The translations under genes were made by a program, and so were the position numbers. From Cristatella mucedo (lineage: Eukaryota; Bryozoa; Phylactolaemata; Cristatellidae): DNA of 64,000 nucleotides. Position 1 is the first letter of the stretch; each line of letters starts with the position of its first letter. The stretch is from positions 1 through 64,000 of the forward strand of contig WPIO01000136.1 in NCBI GenBank assembly GCA_009760855.2, written 5' to 3'. A model generated the notes under the pieces. That model was given only the letters and a program-made list of their open reading frames with translations, was not told where the DNA came from and did not search any database. Positions 23,541 through 37,500 of this stretch are shown here, piece by piece.

Positions 23541-23620
<80 letters not shown>
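23541..23620. repeat. Compound microsatellite (AC)23(AT)17
   Basis: Perfect AC dinucleotides at 23,541-23,586 run directly into AT dinucleotides at 23,587-23,620. A LINE 5' truncation lies 25 bases downstream. Confidence 0.97.
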
Positions 23621-23622
<2 letters not shown>

Positions 23623-23645
23623 GCATCGCTACATACACGTTTATA

Positions 23646-24375
23646 TGTTTAGATAAGGATACCACGTCTAAGTTGGTCCATGCATTTGTGACATCCCGTC
23701 TTGACATCTGTAACTCACTGCTTGCTGGCCTACCGGCATGTGCAATCAGGCGATTATAGACCGTGCCAAACTCCACAGCTTGGCTTGTCTGTCGTGAGCG
23801 TCGAAGTTGCCACATCACACCACTTCTCGCCGACCTGCACTGGCTACCAGCCAAGCAACGGATCGACTTCAAAGTCTTGTCACTCACTTTTAGGTCACTT
23901 CATTCTTTGCCTCCAGCCTATCTATCAGATCTACTCTCCCACAAGGCCCAGCATCGTACCACTCTCTTTTCGAAATCCAACAGTTTATCAATACCTCGTA
24001 CAAACCTCAATTCCTTTTTATACCGTGCATTTAGTTCGTATGCACCCAAAGCCTGGAACTCATTCTTGACTTGAGTTACGACATCCCCTGACTTGACTGC
24101 ATTTAAAAAGAACTTAAAAACACCTATTTTGGACATGATTAAGTTGGTCCCTGTGATTCGTCCTTCATTTGCTAATGCGTGCTGACACTGTGCATGCTTC
24201 CATTAACCACACTTGCATGCTGACCCTGTGCATGTAACCCCTAACCATTTTATTCATGCTGGTTATCAAGCATGATACCACTCGATCGCATTTTCTTTGC
24301 AGCAGATGTAAAGCGCTTAGAGAGAGATTGGTTTCTGAGGGCGCTTTATTAAGCGTATCACTATTATTATTACGT
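23646..24375 (+). mobile_element. 5'-truncated LINE (CR1/L2-like) with degenerate RT tail
   Basis: The translated remnants match the other LINE copies: AFVTSRLDICNSLLAGLPAC, HWLPAKQRIDFKVLSLTFRS, YLSDLL, SYAPKAWNS. This is the widespread C-terminal region of CR1/L2-clade reverse transcriptases. The frame is broken near 23,757 (TAG). The 3' UTR ends in 'agagagattggtttctgag', 'gggcgctttattaag' and (ATT)n. Confidence 0.88.
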
Positions 24376-26398
24376 TCTATTTGTTTGGAACCTATATACG
24401 TCAAAAGAATTGGTCCCAGCAGCCACAGCACAATTAACTAAGCCACCGGAAGGGCTCGTGCTCTTTGGTGATTAATAATAGTAACAATAATAATTTACGT
24501 ATGCCTACTGTTTGCATTACCTGGCATATCAGTGCACGTCATCATCCAAAGAAAAGTTGTATTCTATGTCTAGTTGCAATATATGTCTTTTATGATTAGC
24601 AAATTAGTGGTTTTCTTATTTTGCTTAGCACACTTTAGTCCAGCTGTCATTATTACCATCAAATGACTAGTAAGGGCAACGGAAACTCTATTTCATACAG
24701 CTACCGAACCATTTCTCGGTGGGAGGAAAAAACTGATAAACACTAACCAATGGATGGACTCCGACTCACTAGGTCAGCTAATGGCGCGCAAAGCAATAGT
24801 TCAGTCGTAAGCAGGGAATAAAAGTGCCTGCATACCACAAATTAAGTCTGCACGGGGAGGTCAAGGACTCGAGCACATACTACCGGAATATGTACGAATA
24901 CATTCCATCCAAGGTTACTCTTTCTGGAAGATGTTTGAATCCGCTTTTGGGATTTCTGTAAGTGAGACCATATTAACTTCTTACTAATTAGTTAGGTGAA
25001 ATAATGCTTTGTTTCTTATATTTTAATGCATTTAAATTTATTAAAACTTACACGAAAAAGGATTATTAATTGGCAAGAATTTTTGGTAGCCGGTGTTAGT
25101 ACTCATAATGCTTTTAGGTAGCGTAAGTTAAGCAAAATGATTCCCAATCAAATAATTTCAAAATCAAAGCCAGCTTCGGTTCGGTTGTAATCACGATTCA
25201 CTTATTTCTTACTCCGTGACTGGGTTCCGTCGACTGAACTGTGCACTTAAAGTTAGTTGTAGCTGCTAAAAGCATACGAAGCACTTGGATGCTGTGATTC
25301 AGTGCTGAAAACTACTTGCTACTGGCTTCCTCTTCTCCCTCCCCCTCCCGATCGCTTCCTTCCTCCCTCCTCCTCCCGATCGATTTGAGCATATTTGGGA
25401 CTTTTCTCATGCTGGATTTGACCCAAGGTAGGTAGTTTATTCGAGCTGACTGGTGATTGGTAGTCAGTAGCATGGCAACCGGTTGTGAAACCATCCGTAC
25501 ACAATAGACCTATGTAGATAGACTTAGTTTGATGGTGAGCTGGTTTGGTGGTCCTTTTGTGGTCCTAAACCCTAAACCCTAACGTTTTGTAACAATGCTG
25601 CCGAGGTGTTGCACAAATGTCACAGGTGACATTTGAGATACACACTCCTTGATATGTGCTTCAAATTTGTATGACAGTAAACCGAGTGACTCTGGTCCTT
25701 TTTGAAATATTTGCATGTTTTTTTGATTATAACTTGTCTGTAACATAGTTTTCCTAAAAGTTGTCTTTTGTACCTTGAAAAGTCTACAGATTTACCCATT
25801 CTGGCCGCATCGACTAAAAATTTTGAATATAATCGTGGGTTAATTTTTTCAAATAGAGGCAACCACGGTTGGATTTACGTCAATCAAATATGGTACCAAC
25901 GTTCTTGAATGTCATATAATCAGTTTTCGCTAATCGCAGTTAATGTTTGACCGTTAAATAATTCTGTTTATATACCTCTCCTCATTTTTGCAAAAGTGTC
26001 CTGCATCTTTAGAGAGGTTTTCGACGTATCTTTACAGTGCTTGGTATTTCATCTGTTTGCTTTTTAAGATAGCCTTGTCTGGCTTAGGTCGACTGAAAAA
26101 CGTGACCTTGACTTTTACAGGTCATCGGTAGGTCAAGACTTCAGATATGGTGACATCAAAAGATGGCTTATGCAATCTTTTTGTTTGTGCCCCTCTGCAT
26201 GCCAGTCGTTCCATTGGTATTTTAGAAATATTAATAAAAGTGATGATGTAGAGATACATCCAACAGGGGGTGGAAACATAAGTCCCGACGCCCTCGGTCA
26301 TGCCCAATTTGAGTAAGCTGAGGCTATTCCCTAGCAACCAAATTTGAATGCTGTTATATTTGAATTTTTGATAATGAAAATGAAAATTTGAATGCTAT
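24376..26398. other. No gene recognised
   Basis: AT-rich. It contains a pyrimidine-rich stretch at 25,328-25,378 with two 'cccgatcg' copies, and a telomere-like motif at 25,564. No coding evidence. Confidence 0.4.
25564..25583. repeat. Short interstitial telomere-like motif (CCCTAAA)
   Basis: Two full CCCTAAA heptamers with partial flanking ones (20 bases). This is the plant/algal-type telomere unit rather than the animal TTAGGG. The length is short enough to be chance. Confidence 0.5.
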
Positions 26399-26554
26399 TA
26401 TAGTTAGCTCTGCTCATAAGCGACACCGCCTAGGCGGTGTTGCTCATAAGCGACACCGCCTAGGCGGTGTTGCTCATAAGCGACACCGCCTAGGCGGTGT
26501 TGCTCATAAGCGACACCGCCTAGGCGGTGTTGCTTATGAGCAGAGCTAACTATA
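26399..26554. mobile_element. MITE-like palindromic element with 4 x 30-bp internal array
   Basis: Perfect 23-bp terminal inverted repeats lie at 26,399-26,421 and 26,532-26,554 (TATAGTTAGCTCTGCTCATAAGC-type ends). TA at both ends could be a TA target duplication, as in Tc1/mariner-derived MITEs. Between them are four identical 30-bp units (26,411-26,530), each holding the 18-bp perfect palindrome ACACCGCCTAGGCGGTGT. Zero divergence implies recent expansion. Confidence 0.8.
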
Positions 26555-26659
26555 GTCAGCAGCAGCCTAACTACGTTTAGGAGTAAGTGCAAGAATCGAA
26601 AAATATAAGATCGCGAAAGCTAGAGGCAGTCAAAGAAGAGAGTATCGATTTACTGACAA

Positions 26660-26995
26660 ACAAGGGCCGCTTTATAAACTTCAGGCAAGAGTTGCATAAT
26701 TGGATGATTCAGATTCACCTTGACGAATGCACGAAATTTCTATCAAAATACTCCCGATAGCCAGACACGTTTCACTCGACGAAGGCTGCTCTGTAAATAC
26801 CGACAGGCACGCCAACAAATAATGGCTATCATTTCTCAAGCTTTCAGATTATTAAGGAGCTCCGGGCAACTAAAACGACAGAGAAATGCGATCGGTCGGC
26901 TAGCGATGATGCTGAAAGGTTGAATGTCTCTGGTTCAACTTGCTGAAAAGAAATTGCTACCGAAATCTCAACAACTTTGCAAGATACAGGTGACA
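26660..26995 (+). repeat. Dispersed repeat, copy 2
   Basis: Partner of 21,740-22,060. More AT-rich and more degraded. No intact ORF. Confidence 0.45.
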
Positions 26996-28610
26996 CTCCA
27001 AATGCACCACCGTGTGCATATTGTCGGACATGGCATGCGAATGAACAGAGACTCTCGAAATAAAGGTTTCTAATACAGTATCAAAGGTAAAATCCGCATT
27101 CAGGTAGAAGAAGCGACCTGTGAGGTAATAGTTACGGCTTTTGTACGTGTCATGTATTACGTATAAATGATACCTATTTCAGAGCCAAAGTGCTCCGAAT
27201 AATGGAAATACTAATAAAGCAGGAGCTGAAAGTAAAACTAAACGTTAAGGATGGTCGTATTTTTTAGAGTTGGGTCATAATTGAACAAGCATTTAAACAC
27301 TATCCTTCATAACTAAATATCTTCCTTTTGGAGCAATATAGAAAAATGACTCAGCGTAGTCACATGACATTCGCCAAGACTTTCTGTAGAGATTGGAGGA
27401 GCTTTGAATATTATATGGGGTCTACAAGTGTGACTTTAGTTTAACCAAACAATTAAATGATGCAGCCAGCCCAATTAACTGGCAATTCGTTCGCTACAAT
27501 GGATCATGTTCAGACAGGGGTTATTGGTTGTTCTTGAGCAAGACCCAGTCTTTGTGAGTAAGCACGCCTTGCATTTTCGTGCTGAAAGATAGAGACAGTT
27601 GGAAATACCAAGTATTCATGGCTTTTCGGCAGGAGACGGTTAGCTCTGAAGATGATAATTCAAATCAAGCATTCTTCTGAATATGCGCAACGCATTTGAG
27701 CTTAAAAATAAAGTGTCGATTCAGGAAATAATTTTTTCTTTGCGTCAAATTCATGTTTATCTAATGCTCTAAATCAGTAGAGGATGGACTTTTCTTAAGG
27801 ATTTATCTTCACGAGAAATAGAAATGCTGAGCTGCTGCTTCATCGGCTAAATCCTTATTTGGGCTAATTTATTTAGCCTTATTTGGGCTTCTGGCGAGGT
27901 TCCATAAGGTGGCTAATCTAACGAAAAGAAATCACCCGGAGCAGCTCTTGCCTTATGCACCCGTACTGGCAGAGCAAACTCAGGTTTCGTGTACGTATGG
28001 CCTAATAGGAAAATGCCGATCTGCCACCAACGTGAGGCATTGTATCAACCTTGATGCAACAAGTTAATTTCGTTTGTAAATTCAATCCGCCCCATGATCT
28101 TATGTGATATATGGGTGAATAGCACCGAGCGTAGCCTTCAAAGGCAGAAGCACAACTGACTGACTGGTATATCAATTGTGTGCTATGACGTAACTGGTTT
28201 CCAACCGTTAGATTTATGGACTGCCATTTAGCAAGCCGATTTTTCTGTGGTAGAGCACGTAGAATTCGGTTCAGTTCGCTCAATTGAATTCGATATATTT
28301 TTTACATAAGTGCCTAACATCACGAACACATCACTCCTGGGCAAGAGCGTAGCCAGGATTAAGCAACAGATGTACTAGTGACTTGAAGTGGAGATAGACA
28401 GCTAATCTTAAGCATTCTTAATCAAGTTGTAAATCGCAATATATAAGACATGCACCTTAATTTTTAATAATCGAGCTTTGATTGGTTGGTTACTCAATTT
28501 TCGAAAATGCACGCTTCAGTAATTTTTTAATTAAATTATTTTCGTCGAAGACCGTCTGACCTAGGTCGCAATAGTATGCATATCAGATACGTACAATTCC
28601 GAGAAACAAT
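26996..28610. other. No gene recognised
   Basis: No supported feature on either strand. Confidence 0.4.
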
Positions 28611-29060
28611 ACTCTAGCTATCCCGGTCCTGTACAATACCTCGCGTTCGTTTTCGTTCAGGCTGGGCAAGCCAGCTGTCCAGCATAGTGAGAGCGGATGA
28701 TGGCTGGCACCACAGCTGTAGCTGGATAGATGTCTGCAGTCCTAACGAAGCAGACTGTACTATCCGGAGCTGTCTCTCAGGATTACTGGAGAGGGCGGAG
28801 CTAAGCCGTCAGCAGGTCAGCACCTCCCTCCCTATACTCTAGCTACCTCGGTTCTTTAAATACCTCATGTTCGTTTGCGTTCAGGCTGGGCAAGCCAGCT
28901 GTCCAGCATAGTGAGAGCGGATGATGGCTGGCACCACAGCTGTAGCTGGATAGGTGTCTGCAGTCCTAACGAAGCAGGCTGTACTGTCCGGAGCTATCTC
29001 TCAGCAGCACTGGAGAGGGCGGAGCTAAGCCGTCCGCAGGTCAGCAAGTTAGCACCTCTC
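28611..29060. repeat. Two-copy tandem duplication, period about 224
   Basis: Copy 1 starts at 'actctagcta' (28,611) and copy 2 at the same motif (28,836). The shared core 'ggctgggcaagccagctgtc' lies at 28,660 and 28,884. The copies differ at few positions. GC-richer than the surroundings. No recognised function. Confidence 0.9.
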
Positions 29061-30164
29061 TAGGAAAGCCTAGGCTGTATGGACTAGCTAAGGTCTATAA
29101 ATGGTAGTTCACGGTGTGCAGCCGCAAACAATTGGCGATCGGCTTCCTGCGACAAATTAAATTGAGAATCAATTCAACTTATTAAAGCTTTCTTCATTTC
29201 AACATAGGTGGACTGCCCTGCAATTACAGTGTAAGGTAATCCAAGACAGGTGGAGCTCGATGTCTCTGAGGTCTTGAGCTCTTGGTAGCAAAGGCCAAGC
29301 TGCCTGAAGAGCTGGATTCGATAGCTAGCATGACCAGCAACAGCTCCAAGCACGGGCCATTGTCGGACTTGGAAATGCAATAGAGGTTTTCTGTTGGCGG
29401 CAGAGACGAGACATTTCGTGGCATCATACACCGTAGCTAGTTTTTCGGAAAGGCTATGTTTTCAAAACACAAATTTATAATTAAAGATTTATTTGCACAG
29501 TAAGCATTTCGGTCACCAGGATGGCAACCACGTCTGTCAGCGAGTAACCGTCCGAGACAATCAATGAATTCCATGTACTATATGTCATCGAAGACCGACA
29601 TACGATCATAGTGACTTTCCCAGGAAATAGCACTAAAATTGAGCTTGCCTGCAACACACTACTGCGTCATAAATAGTTGAGTGTTGTGCCGGTAATCCTT
29701 GATAGTAGTGCAGCTTCCGTGTGCCGCCAGTCAAGAGCTGACGCAGTTGCAGCGAGCGCCGAATTTTCTCACCTGAACACAAGGCCTAAAACTGCAATAG
29801 AACTCTTTGTCAGGAAAGTACACTTACACGTGCCAGCTTCAGTCCTAACATTCATCATTCGCAAGCTTGAGATGCAAAGGCCTGAGCTCGGGCCTGAGCC
29901 AGGCAAGCCGTAGCCTTCACCTTAGCTTCACCGAACACACAGCAGTCGATTCGCATATTCGATCAGGCCCCAAGTGGCAGCTACAGCCAAGCAAATAACA
30001 TCAACGCATGACAATCCGATTCATTTAGCCAACGTCACGTACTCAGCAAGTTACCGTAAAAAAGTTTATCTAGGCTCGCACACCCGTCATGCTTACAAAC
30101 TTGGTGAAATTGACACAACACACTGGATGCGAAGATCCTTAACAGCATTGAAAACGTACTAAAG
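29061..30164. other. No gene recognised
   Basis: The minus-strand frame at 29,174-29,431 (85 codons) has no splice context and matches no family known to me. Confidence 0.35.
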
Positions 30165-33100
30165 AAGTGGGATTTCCCAAACGAGAAATCTTTCTGGTTA
30201 TCATTACTGACCAGCCACGATGCTACTACTAATTAATATAGTTCATGTTTGGTTAATAACTATTGTCTTCTATTAAAGCATGTAGCCGCAACCTTAACTT
30301 AGCTTCGAAACCTGAGTTAGCTGCAACTCCTCCCTACATGCAAATGTAGTCGGGGTCAGCTTGGATGAAGACAACTATTTGAAAAGATAAACAGCAAATG
30401 ACGACCTGCTTTACAAGCTGTTTTCCTACGGCGACCGAGTAGTCCATGGTATATTCTTATCAGCTGACCGTGGTCGAGCAGTATGAAGGACTAATACGTC
30501 GGACTGGAATGCCGATCTTTCCATGGAACATCAGAGCCGAATAGCAACACCGTGGAAAAGTCAAATAAATAAAAGTGTAGGATAGAACCTTGTCCTCACT
30601 GCATACATTCTGCAATGCAGACAGACAATTCTCCAAGCAGAGCTAAGCTGGTCAAGGGAGTCGGACGACGGCGATAAGGAAATGCATCGGGCACATATTG
30701 CCAGTTAAAGCAGATACCGATTAGCAGCCGGGATAAAGCTACCGCTGACGGTGCCCGTGACGATTGGCAGTGGATCGATCGGAATGCGGTTCGAACTTCC
30801 GATAAGAAAATGCTCGAACCGTTTCTGGAGAATTAATAACCAGCCTGGATAAGAAAATATAATTCAAAATATAATTAATTTGTATAGCGCCCCAAGAGAA
30901 CTTAATCTCTATTCACGAGCTTCACATATGCCTCCGGGCTCGAGCCCACGATCTCAGACAGTCCGTGGTCGGGAGGGGCTAGCACCTTAACCGCTGGACC
31001 AAACCAGCTCGGATAAAGCTTCAAACGACCGTGCCGGCAGCGATCGGCGGTAGGTGGATCGGAATGCGGTTCAAACTTATGATCGACAAATACTCCAACA
31101 ATTGCTGGAGAACCGGCGAATCACGTGCTGCTACCGCTTCGATACTATCTGCTGTCGAGTGGGCCCCAGGCCGACTTAGGACGTGTGATTTCCACGATGC
31201 GAAATCTTTAAGGTTATCGTTATTGACATGCCACAGCACTAATACCAATTAATATAATGTATTTCCGTCTGTAACTCTACAAAGTCATAAAGACCATGTG
31301 GGTGTTACGCAGAAGAGTGGTGTATAGACCACTAGCAGCCAAAGCGGCTTTCGGTACGCATTCGGTAGCCGACAGGCTTCGTCTCACGCAACAAAGAGAA
31401 AGTGGAAAGCGTGGCAAAGTCAGGAGAGCAGTTGAGGTAGTGAGTATTGTGGAAGTAGCAGCTCAGGACAGCTGAAAATGTTGAGCCATAGTCGTCGTCA
31501 GTAGGAGAGTCTTATTCCTATTCGGGTAACTGTCATTGTCTTACTATTATAGTTCGCAGCACCAACCCTGACATAGCTTCAGAACCTGACTTAGCTGCAC
31601 CTCCTCCCTGAATGCAAATGCGGTCGGGGTCAGCTTGGGTAAAGTTAATGATTTGAAGAGATCAACACCAAATCACAATATTCTTTACAAGCTGTTTTCT
31701 TGTAGCGACTGAGTAGCTGTAGGTAGAACTTTATCAGCTGCACGGGCAAGCAACGATGGGTAGTTGCAGCTCACGTAGGAACGCTGATTCGTTCAAACAG
31801 CATTTTCTAGCAGTTGTAAGAATCGTTTGTAAACGCAAACGATGAGATTACCCAGTTCTAAAGCAGCTAGATACCGATATCGTCATCACCGCTAGCAATT
31901 GACAGTGCACCCGTCACCAGGCATATCACAAGTTAATTGCGACTGGCATGAATACAAAAGCCATTTCCAGCACGATTCAAGCAAGTAGCTGAAACGCCAG
32001 TGCACGAAAAGATGAGAACGAGCAGTATAAAGAACTAATACGTCGGACTGGAATGCCGAGCTTTCCATGGAACATCAGAGCCAAATAGCAACACCTTGGA
32101 AATGTCAAATAAATAAAAGTGTAGGATAGAACCTTGTCCTCACTTCCCACATTCTGAAATGCAGACAGACAATTCTCCATGCAGAGCTAAGCTGGACAAG
32201 GGAGTCGGACGACGGCGATAAGGAAATGCATCGAGCACATTTTGCCAGTGAAAGCAGATACCGATCAGCAGCCGGCATAAAGCTACCGTTGACAGTGCCC
32301 GTGGCGATTGGCATGGATCGATCGGAATGCGGTTCTAACTTTCAATCGTAAAAACGCTTGAACCGTTTCTGGAGCACTGATCACCAGCCTGGATAAGAAA
32401 ATATAATTCAAAATTTACCTCGTTTGCATAGCGTCCCTAAAGAAATTAATCTCTATTCACGAGCTTCACATATGCCTCCGGGCTTCAGCCCACGATCTCA
32501 GCCAGACCATGGTCGAGGGGGCAAGCACCTCCACCGTTGGACCAATCCAGCTCGGATAAAGTTTCAAACGATTATGCCGGCAGCGATCGGCGGTAGGTCG
32601 ATCGGAATGTGGTTCAAACTTAAGATCGACAAATACTCCAACACTTGCTGGAGAACCAGCGAGTCACGTGCTGCTACCGCTTCGATATTGTCTGCTGCCG
32701 AGTGGGCTGCAGGCCGACTTAGGACGGGGGATTTCCACGATGCGAAATCTTTAAGGTTATCATTATTGACATGCCACAGCACTAATACCAATTAATGTAA
32801 TGTATTTCCGTCTGTAACTCTACAAAGTCATAAACACCATGTGGGTGTTACTCAGGAGAGTGGGGTATAGAGCATTAGCAGCCAAAGAGGCTTTTGGTAC
32901 GCATTCGGCAGCCGACAGGCTTCGTCTCACGCAACAAAAAGAAAGTGGGAAGCATAGCACAGTCAGGAGAGCAGTCGAGGTAGTGAGTATATCGGAAGTA
33001 GCCGCTCAGGACAGCTGAAAAGGTTGCGCCATAGTCGGCAGTAGGAGAGTCTAATTCCTATTCGAGTAACGGGTATTGTCTTACTATTATAGCTGGCAGC

Positions 33101-34584
33101 ACCAACCCTTACTTAGCTTCAGAACCTGACTTAGCTGCACCTCCTCTCTGAATGCAAATGCGGTCGGGGTCAGCTTGGGTAAAGTTAATGATTTGAAGAG
33201 ATCAACACCAAATCACAATATTCTTTACAAGCTGTTTTCTTGTAGCGACTGAGTAGCTGTAGGTAGAACTTTATCAGCTGTACGGGCAAGCAACGATGGG
33301 TAGTTGCAGCTCAAGTAGGAACGCTGATTCGTTCAAACAGCATTTGCTAGCAGTAGTAAGAATCGTTTGTAAACGCGAACGATGAGATTACCCATTTCTA
33401 AAGCAGCTAGTTACCGATATCTTCATCACCACTAGCAATAGACAGCACGCCCGTCACGAGGCTGATGACACGTAATTGCGATTGGCATGAATACAAAAGC
33501 CATATTATGCACGATTCAAGCAAGTAGCAGAAACGCCAGTGTACGAAATGATGGGAAGGAGCAGTATAGAGGACTAATACGTCGGACTGGAATGCCGAGC
33601 TTTCTATAAAACATCGGAGCCAAATAGCAACACCGTGGAAAAGTCAAATAAATAAAAGGTTAGGATAGAACCTTGTCCTCACTGCCTACATTCTTCAATG
33701 CAGACAGACATATGTCCAAGCAGAGCTAAGCTGGGCAAGTAAGTCGGACGACGGCTATAAGGAAATGCTTCGGGCACATATTGCTAGTGAAAGCAGATAC
33801 CGATCCGCAGCCCCGATAAAGCGACCGGTGACAGTGCCCGTGGCGATTGGCATGGATCGATCGGAATGCGGTTCGAACTTCCGATCGGAAAACGCTCGAA
33901 CCGTTTCTGGAGAACTGATCACCAGCCTGGATAACAAAATATAATTAAAAATATAATTCATTTGTATAGCGCCCCAACAGAACATAATCTCTATTCACGA
34001 GCTTCACGTATGCCTCCGGGCTGAAGCCCACGATCTCAGCCACACCGTGGTCGGGGGGGGTCAAGCACGTCAACATTTGGACCAAACAAGCTCGAATGAA
34101 GCTGCAAACGACCGTGCCGGCAGCGATCGGCGGTAGGTCGATCGGAATGTGGTTCAAACTTATGATCGACAAATACTCCAACAATTGCTGGAGAACCAGC
34201 GAATCACGCGCTGCTACCGCTTCGATACTATCTGCTGTCGAGTGGGCTTCAGGCCGACTAAATACGTGGGACTTCCACGATGCGAAATCTTTCAGGGTAT
34301 CGTTATTGACATGCCACAGCACTAATACCAATTAATGTAATATATTTCCGTCTGTAACTCTACAAAGTCATAAACACCATGTGGGTGTTACTTAGGAGAG
34401 TGGGGCATAGAGCAATTAGCAGCCCAAAGCGGCTTTCAGTACGCATTCGGTAGCCGACAGGCTTCGTCTCACGCAACAAAAAGAAAGTGGGAAGCCTAGC
34501 ACAGTCAGGAGAGCTATCGTGGTACAGAGTATATGTGGAAGTAGCAGCTCAGGACAGCTGAAAAGGTTGCGCCCATAGTCGGCA

Positions 34585-37500
34585 GTAGGAGAGTCTAATT
34601 CCTATTCGGGTAACGGGTATTATCCTACTATTATAGTTAGCTGCACCTACCCTGACTTAGCTTCAGAACCTGACTTAGCTGCACCTCCTCCCTGAATGCA
34701 AATGCGGTTGGGGTCAGCTTGGGTAAAGTTAATGATTTAAAGAGATCAACACCAAATCACAATATTCTTTACAAGCGGTTTTCTTGCGGCATCTGAGAAG
34801 CTGTAGGTAGAATTTTATCAGCTTCTAGGGCAGGCATCGATGGGTAGCCGCAGCGAACGTAGGAACGCTGATTCGTTCAAATAGCATTTGCTTGCAGTTG
34901 TCAGAATCGTGTGTGAACGCAAACGATGAGATTACCCAGTTCTAAAGCAGCCAGATACCGATATCTCCATCACAGCTAGCAATTGACAGTGCACACGTCA
35001 CGAGGCATATCACAAGTTAATTGCGACTGGCATGAATACAGAAGCCGTTTCCAGCACAATTCAAGCAAGTAGCAGAAACGCCAGTGCACGAAATGATGAG
35101 AACGAGCAGTATAAAGGACTAATACGTCGGACTGCAATGCCGAGCTTTCCTTGGAACATCAGAGCCAAATAGCAACACCTTGGAAAAGTCAAATAAATAA
35201 AAGTGTAGGATAGAAACTTGTCCTCACTGCCTACATTCTGCAATGCAGACAGACAATTCTCCATGCAGAGCTAAGCTGGACAAGGGAGTCGGACGAGGGC
35301 GATAAGGAAATGCATCGAGCACATATTGCCAGTGAAAGCAGATACCGATCAGAAGCCGGCATAAAGCTACCGGTGACAGTGCCCGTGGCGACTGGCATGG
35401 ATCGATCGGAATGCGGTTCAAACTTCCGATCGGAAAACGCTCGAACCGTTTCTGGAGAACGATCACCAGCCTCGATAACACAATATAATTAAAAATATAA
35501 TTCATTCGTATAGCGCCCCAAGAGAACATAATCTCTATTCACGAGCTTCACGTATGCCTCCGGGCTGAAGCCCACGATCTCAGCCTGACCGTGGTCGGGG
35601 GGGGGCGAGCACGTCAACCTTTGGACCAAACAAGCTCGAATGAAGCTGCAAACGACCGTGGCGGCAGCGACCGGCGGTAGGTCGATCGGAATGTGGTTCA
35701 AAGTTATGATCGACAAATACTCCAACAATTGCTGGAGAACCAGCGAGTCACGTGCTGCTAGCGCTTCGATACTATCTGCTGTCGAGTGGGCCCCAGGCCG
35801 ACTTAGGACGTGGGATTTCCACGCTGCGAAGTCTTTCAGGTTATCGTTATTGACATGCCACTGCACTAATAACAATTAATGTAATTTATTTCCGTCTGTA
35901 ACTCTACAAAGTCATAAAGACCATGTGGGCGTTACGCAGGAGAGTGGTGTATAGAGCACTAGCAGCCAAAGAGGCTTTCGGTACGCATTCGGTAGCCGAC
36001 AGGCTTCGTCTCACGCAACAAAAAGAAAGTGGGAAGCATAGCACAGTCAGGAGAGCAATCGAGGTAGTAAGTATATCGGAAGTAGCAGCTCAGGACAGCT
36101 GAAAAGGTGCCATAGTCGGCAGTAGGAGAGTCTAATTCCTATTCGGGTAACGGGGATTGTCTTACTATTATAGCTAGCAGCACCAACTCTGACTTAGCTT
36201 CAGAACCTGACTTAGCTGCACCTCCTCCCTGAATGCAAATGCGGTCGGGGTCAGCGTGGGTAAAGTTAATGATTTGAAGAGATCAACACCGAATCACAAT
36301 CTACTGTACAAGCTATTCTCTCGTGGCGACTGAGTAGCGGTAGGTAGAACTTTATCAGCGGCACGGGCAAGCATCGATGGGTAGTTGCAGCGAACGTAAG
36401 AACGCTGAATCGTTCAAATAGCATTTGCTTGCAGTTGTAAGAATCGTGTGTGAACGCGAACGATGAAATTACCCAGTTCTAAAGCAGCTAGTTACCGATA
36501 TCTTAATCACCGCTAGCAATTGACAGTGCACCCGTCACCAGGCAGATCAAACGTTAATTGCGACTGGCATGAATGCAAAAGCCATTTCCAGCACGAATCA
36601 AGCAAGTAGCAGAAACGCCACTGCACGAAATGATGGGAACGAGCAGTATAAAGGACTAATACGTCGGACGGGAATGCCGAGCTTTCCATGGAACATCGGA
36701 GCAAAATAGCAACACCATGGAAAAGTCAAATAAATAAAAGTGTTGGATAGAACCTTGTCCTCACCGCCTACATTCTTCAATGCAGACAGACAATTCTTAA
36801 GCAGAGCTAAGCTGGGTAAGGGAGTCGGACGAGGGCGATCAGGAAATGCATCGACCACATTTTGCCAGTGAAAGCAGATACCGATCAGCAGCCGGCATAA
36901 AGCTACCGGTGACAGTGCCCGTGACGATTGGCATGGATCGATCGGAATGCGGTTCTAACTTTCGATCGTAAAACGCTCAAACCGTTTCTGGAGAACTGAT
37001 CACCAACCTGGATAAGAAAATATAATTCAAAATATAATTCATTTGTATAGCGCCCCAAGAGAACTTAATCTCTATTACGGAGCTTCACATATGCCTCCGG
37101 GCTCGAGCCCACGATCTCAGCCAGACCGTGGTCGAGGGGGCTAGCACCTTAACCGCTGGACCAAACCAGGTCGGATAAAGCTTCAAACGACTATGCCGGC
37201 AGCGATCGGCGGTAGATCGATCGGATTGCGGTTTAAACTTATGATCGACAAAAACTCCAACAATTGCTGAAGAACCGGCGAATCACGTGCTGCTACCGCT
37301 TCGATACTATCTGCTTTCGATTGGGCTGCAGGCCGACTTAAGACGTGGGATTTCCACGATGCAAAATCTTTTAGGTTATCGTTATTAACATGCCACAGCA
37401 CTAATACAAATTAATGTAATATATTTCCGTCTGTAACTCTACAAAGTCATAAACACCATGTGGGTGTTACTTAGGAGAGTGGGGTATAGAGCATTAGCAG

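Noticed and set aside
23465-23656. Thr-His/Tyr-Ile ORF
   Set aside because: Translation of the (AC)n(AT)n microsatellite.
26411-26530. CRISPR-like array of 30-bp identical repeats
   Set aside because: The units are directly adjacent with no spacers, are palindromic, and sit inside terminal inverted repeats in a eukaryotic sequence.
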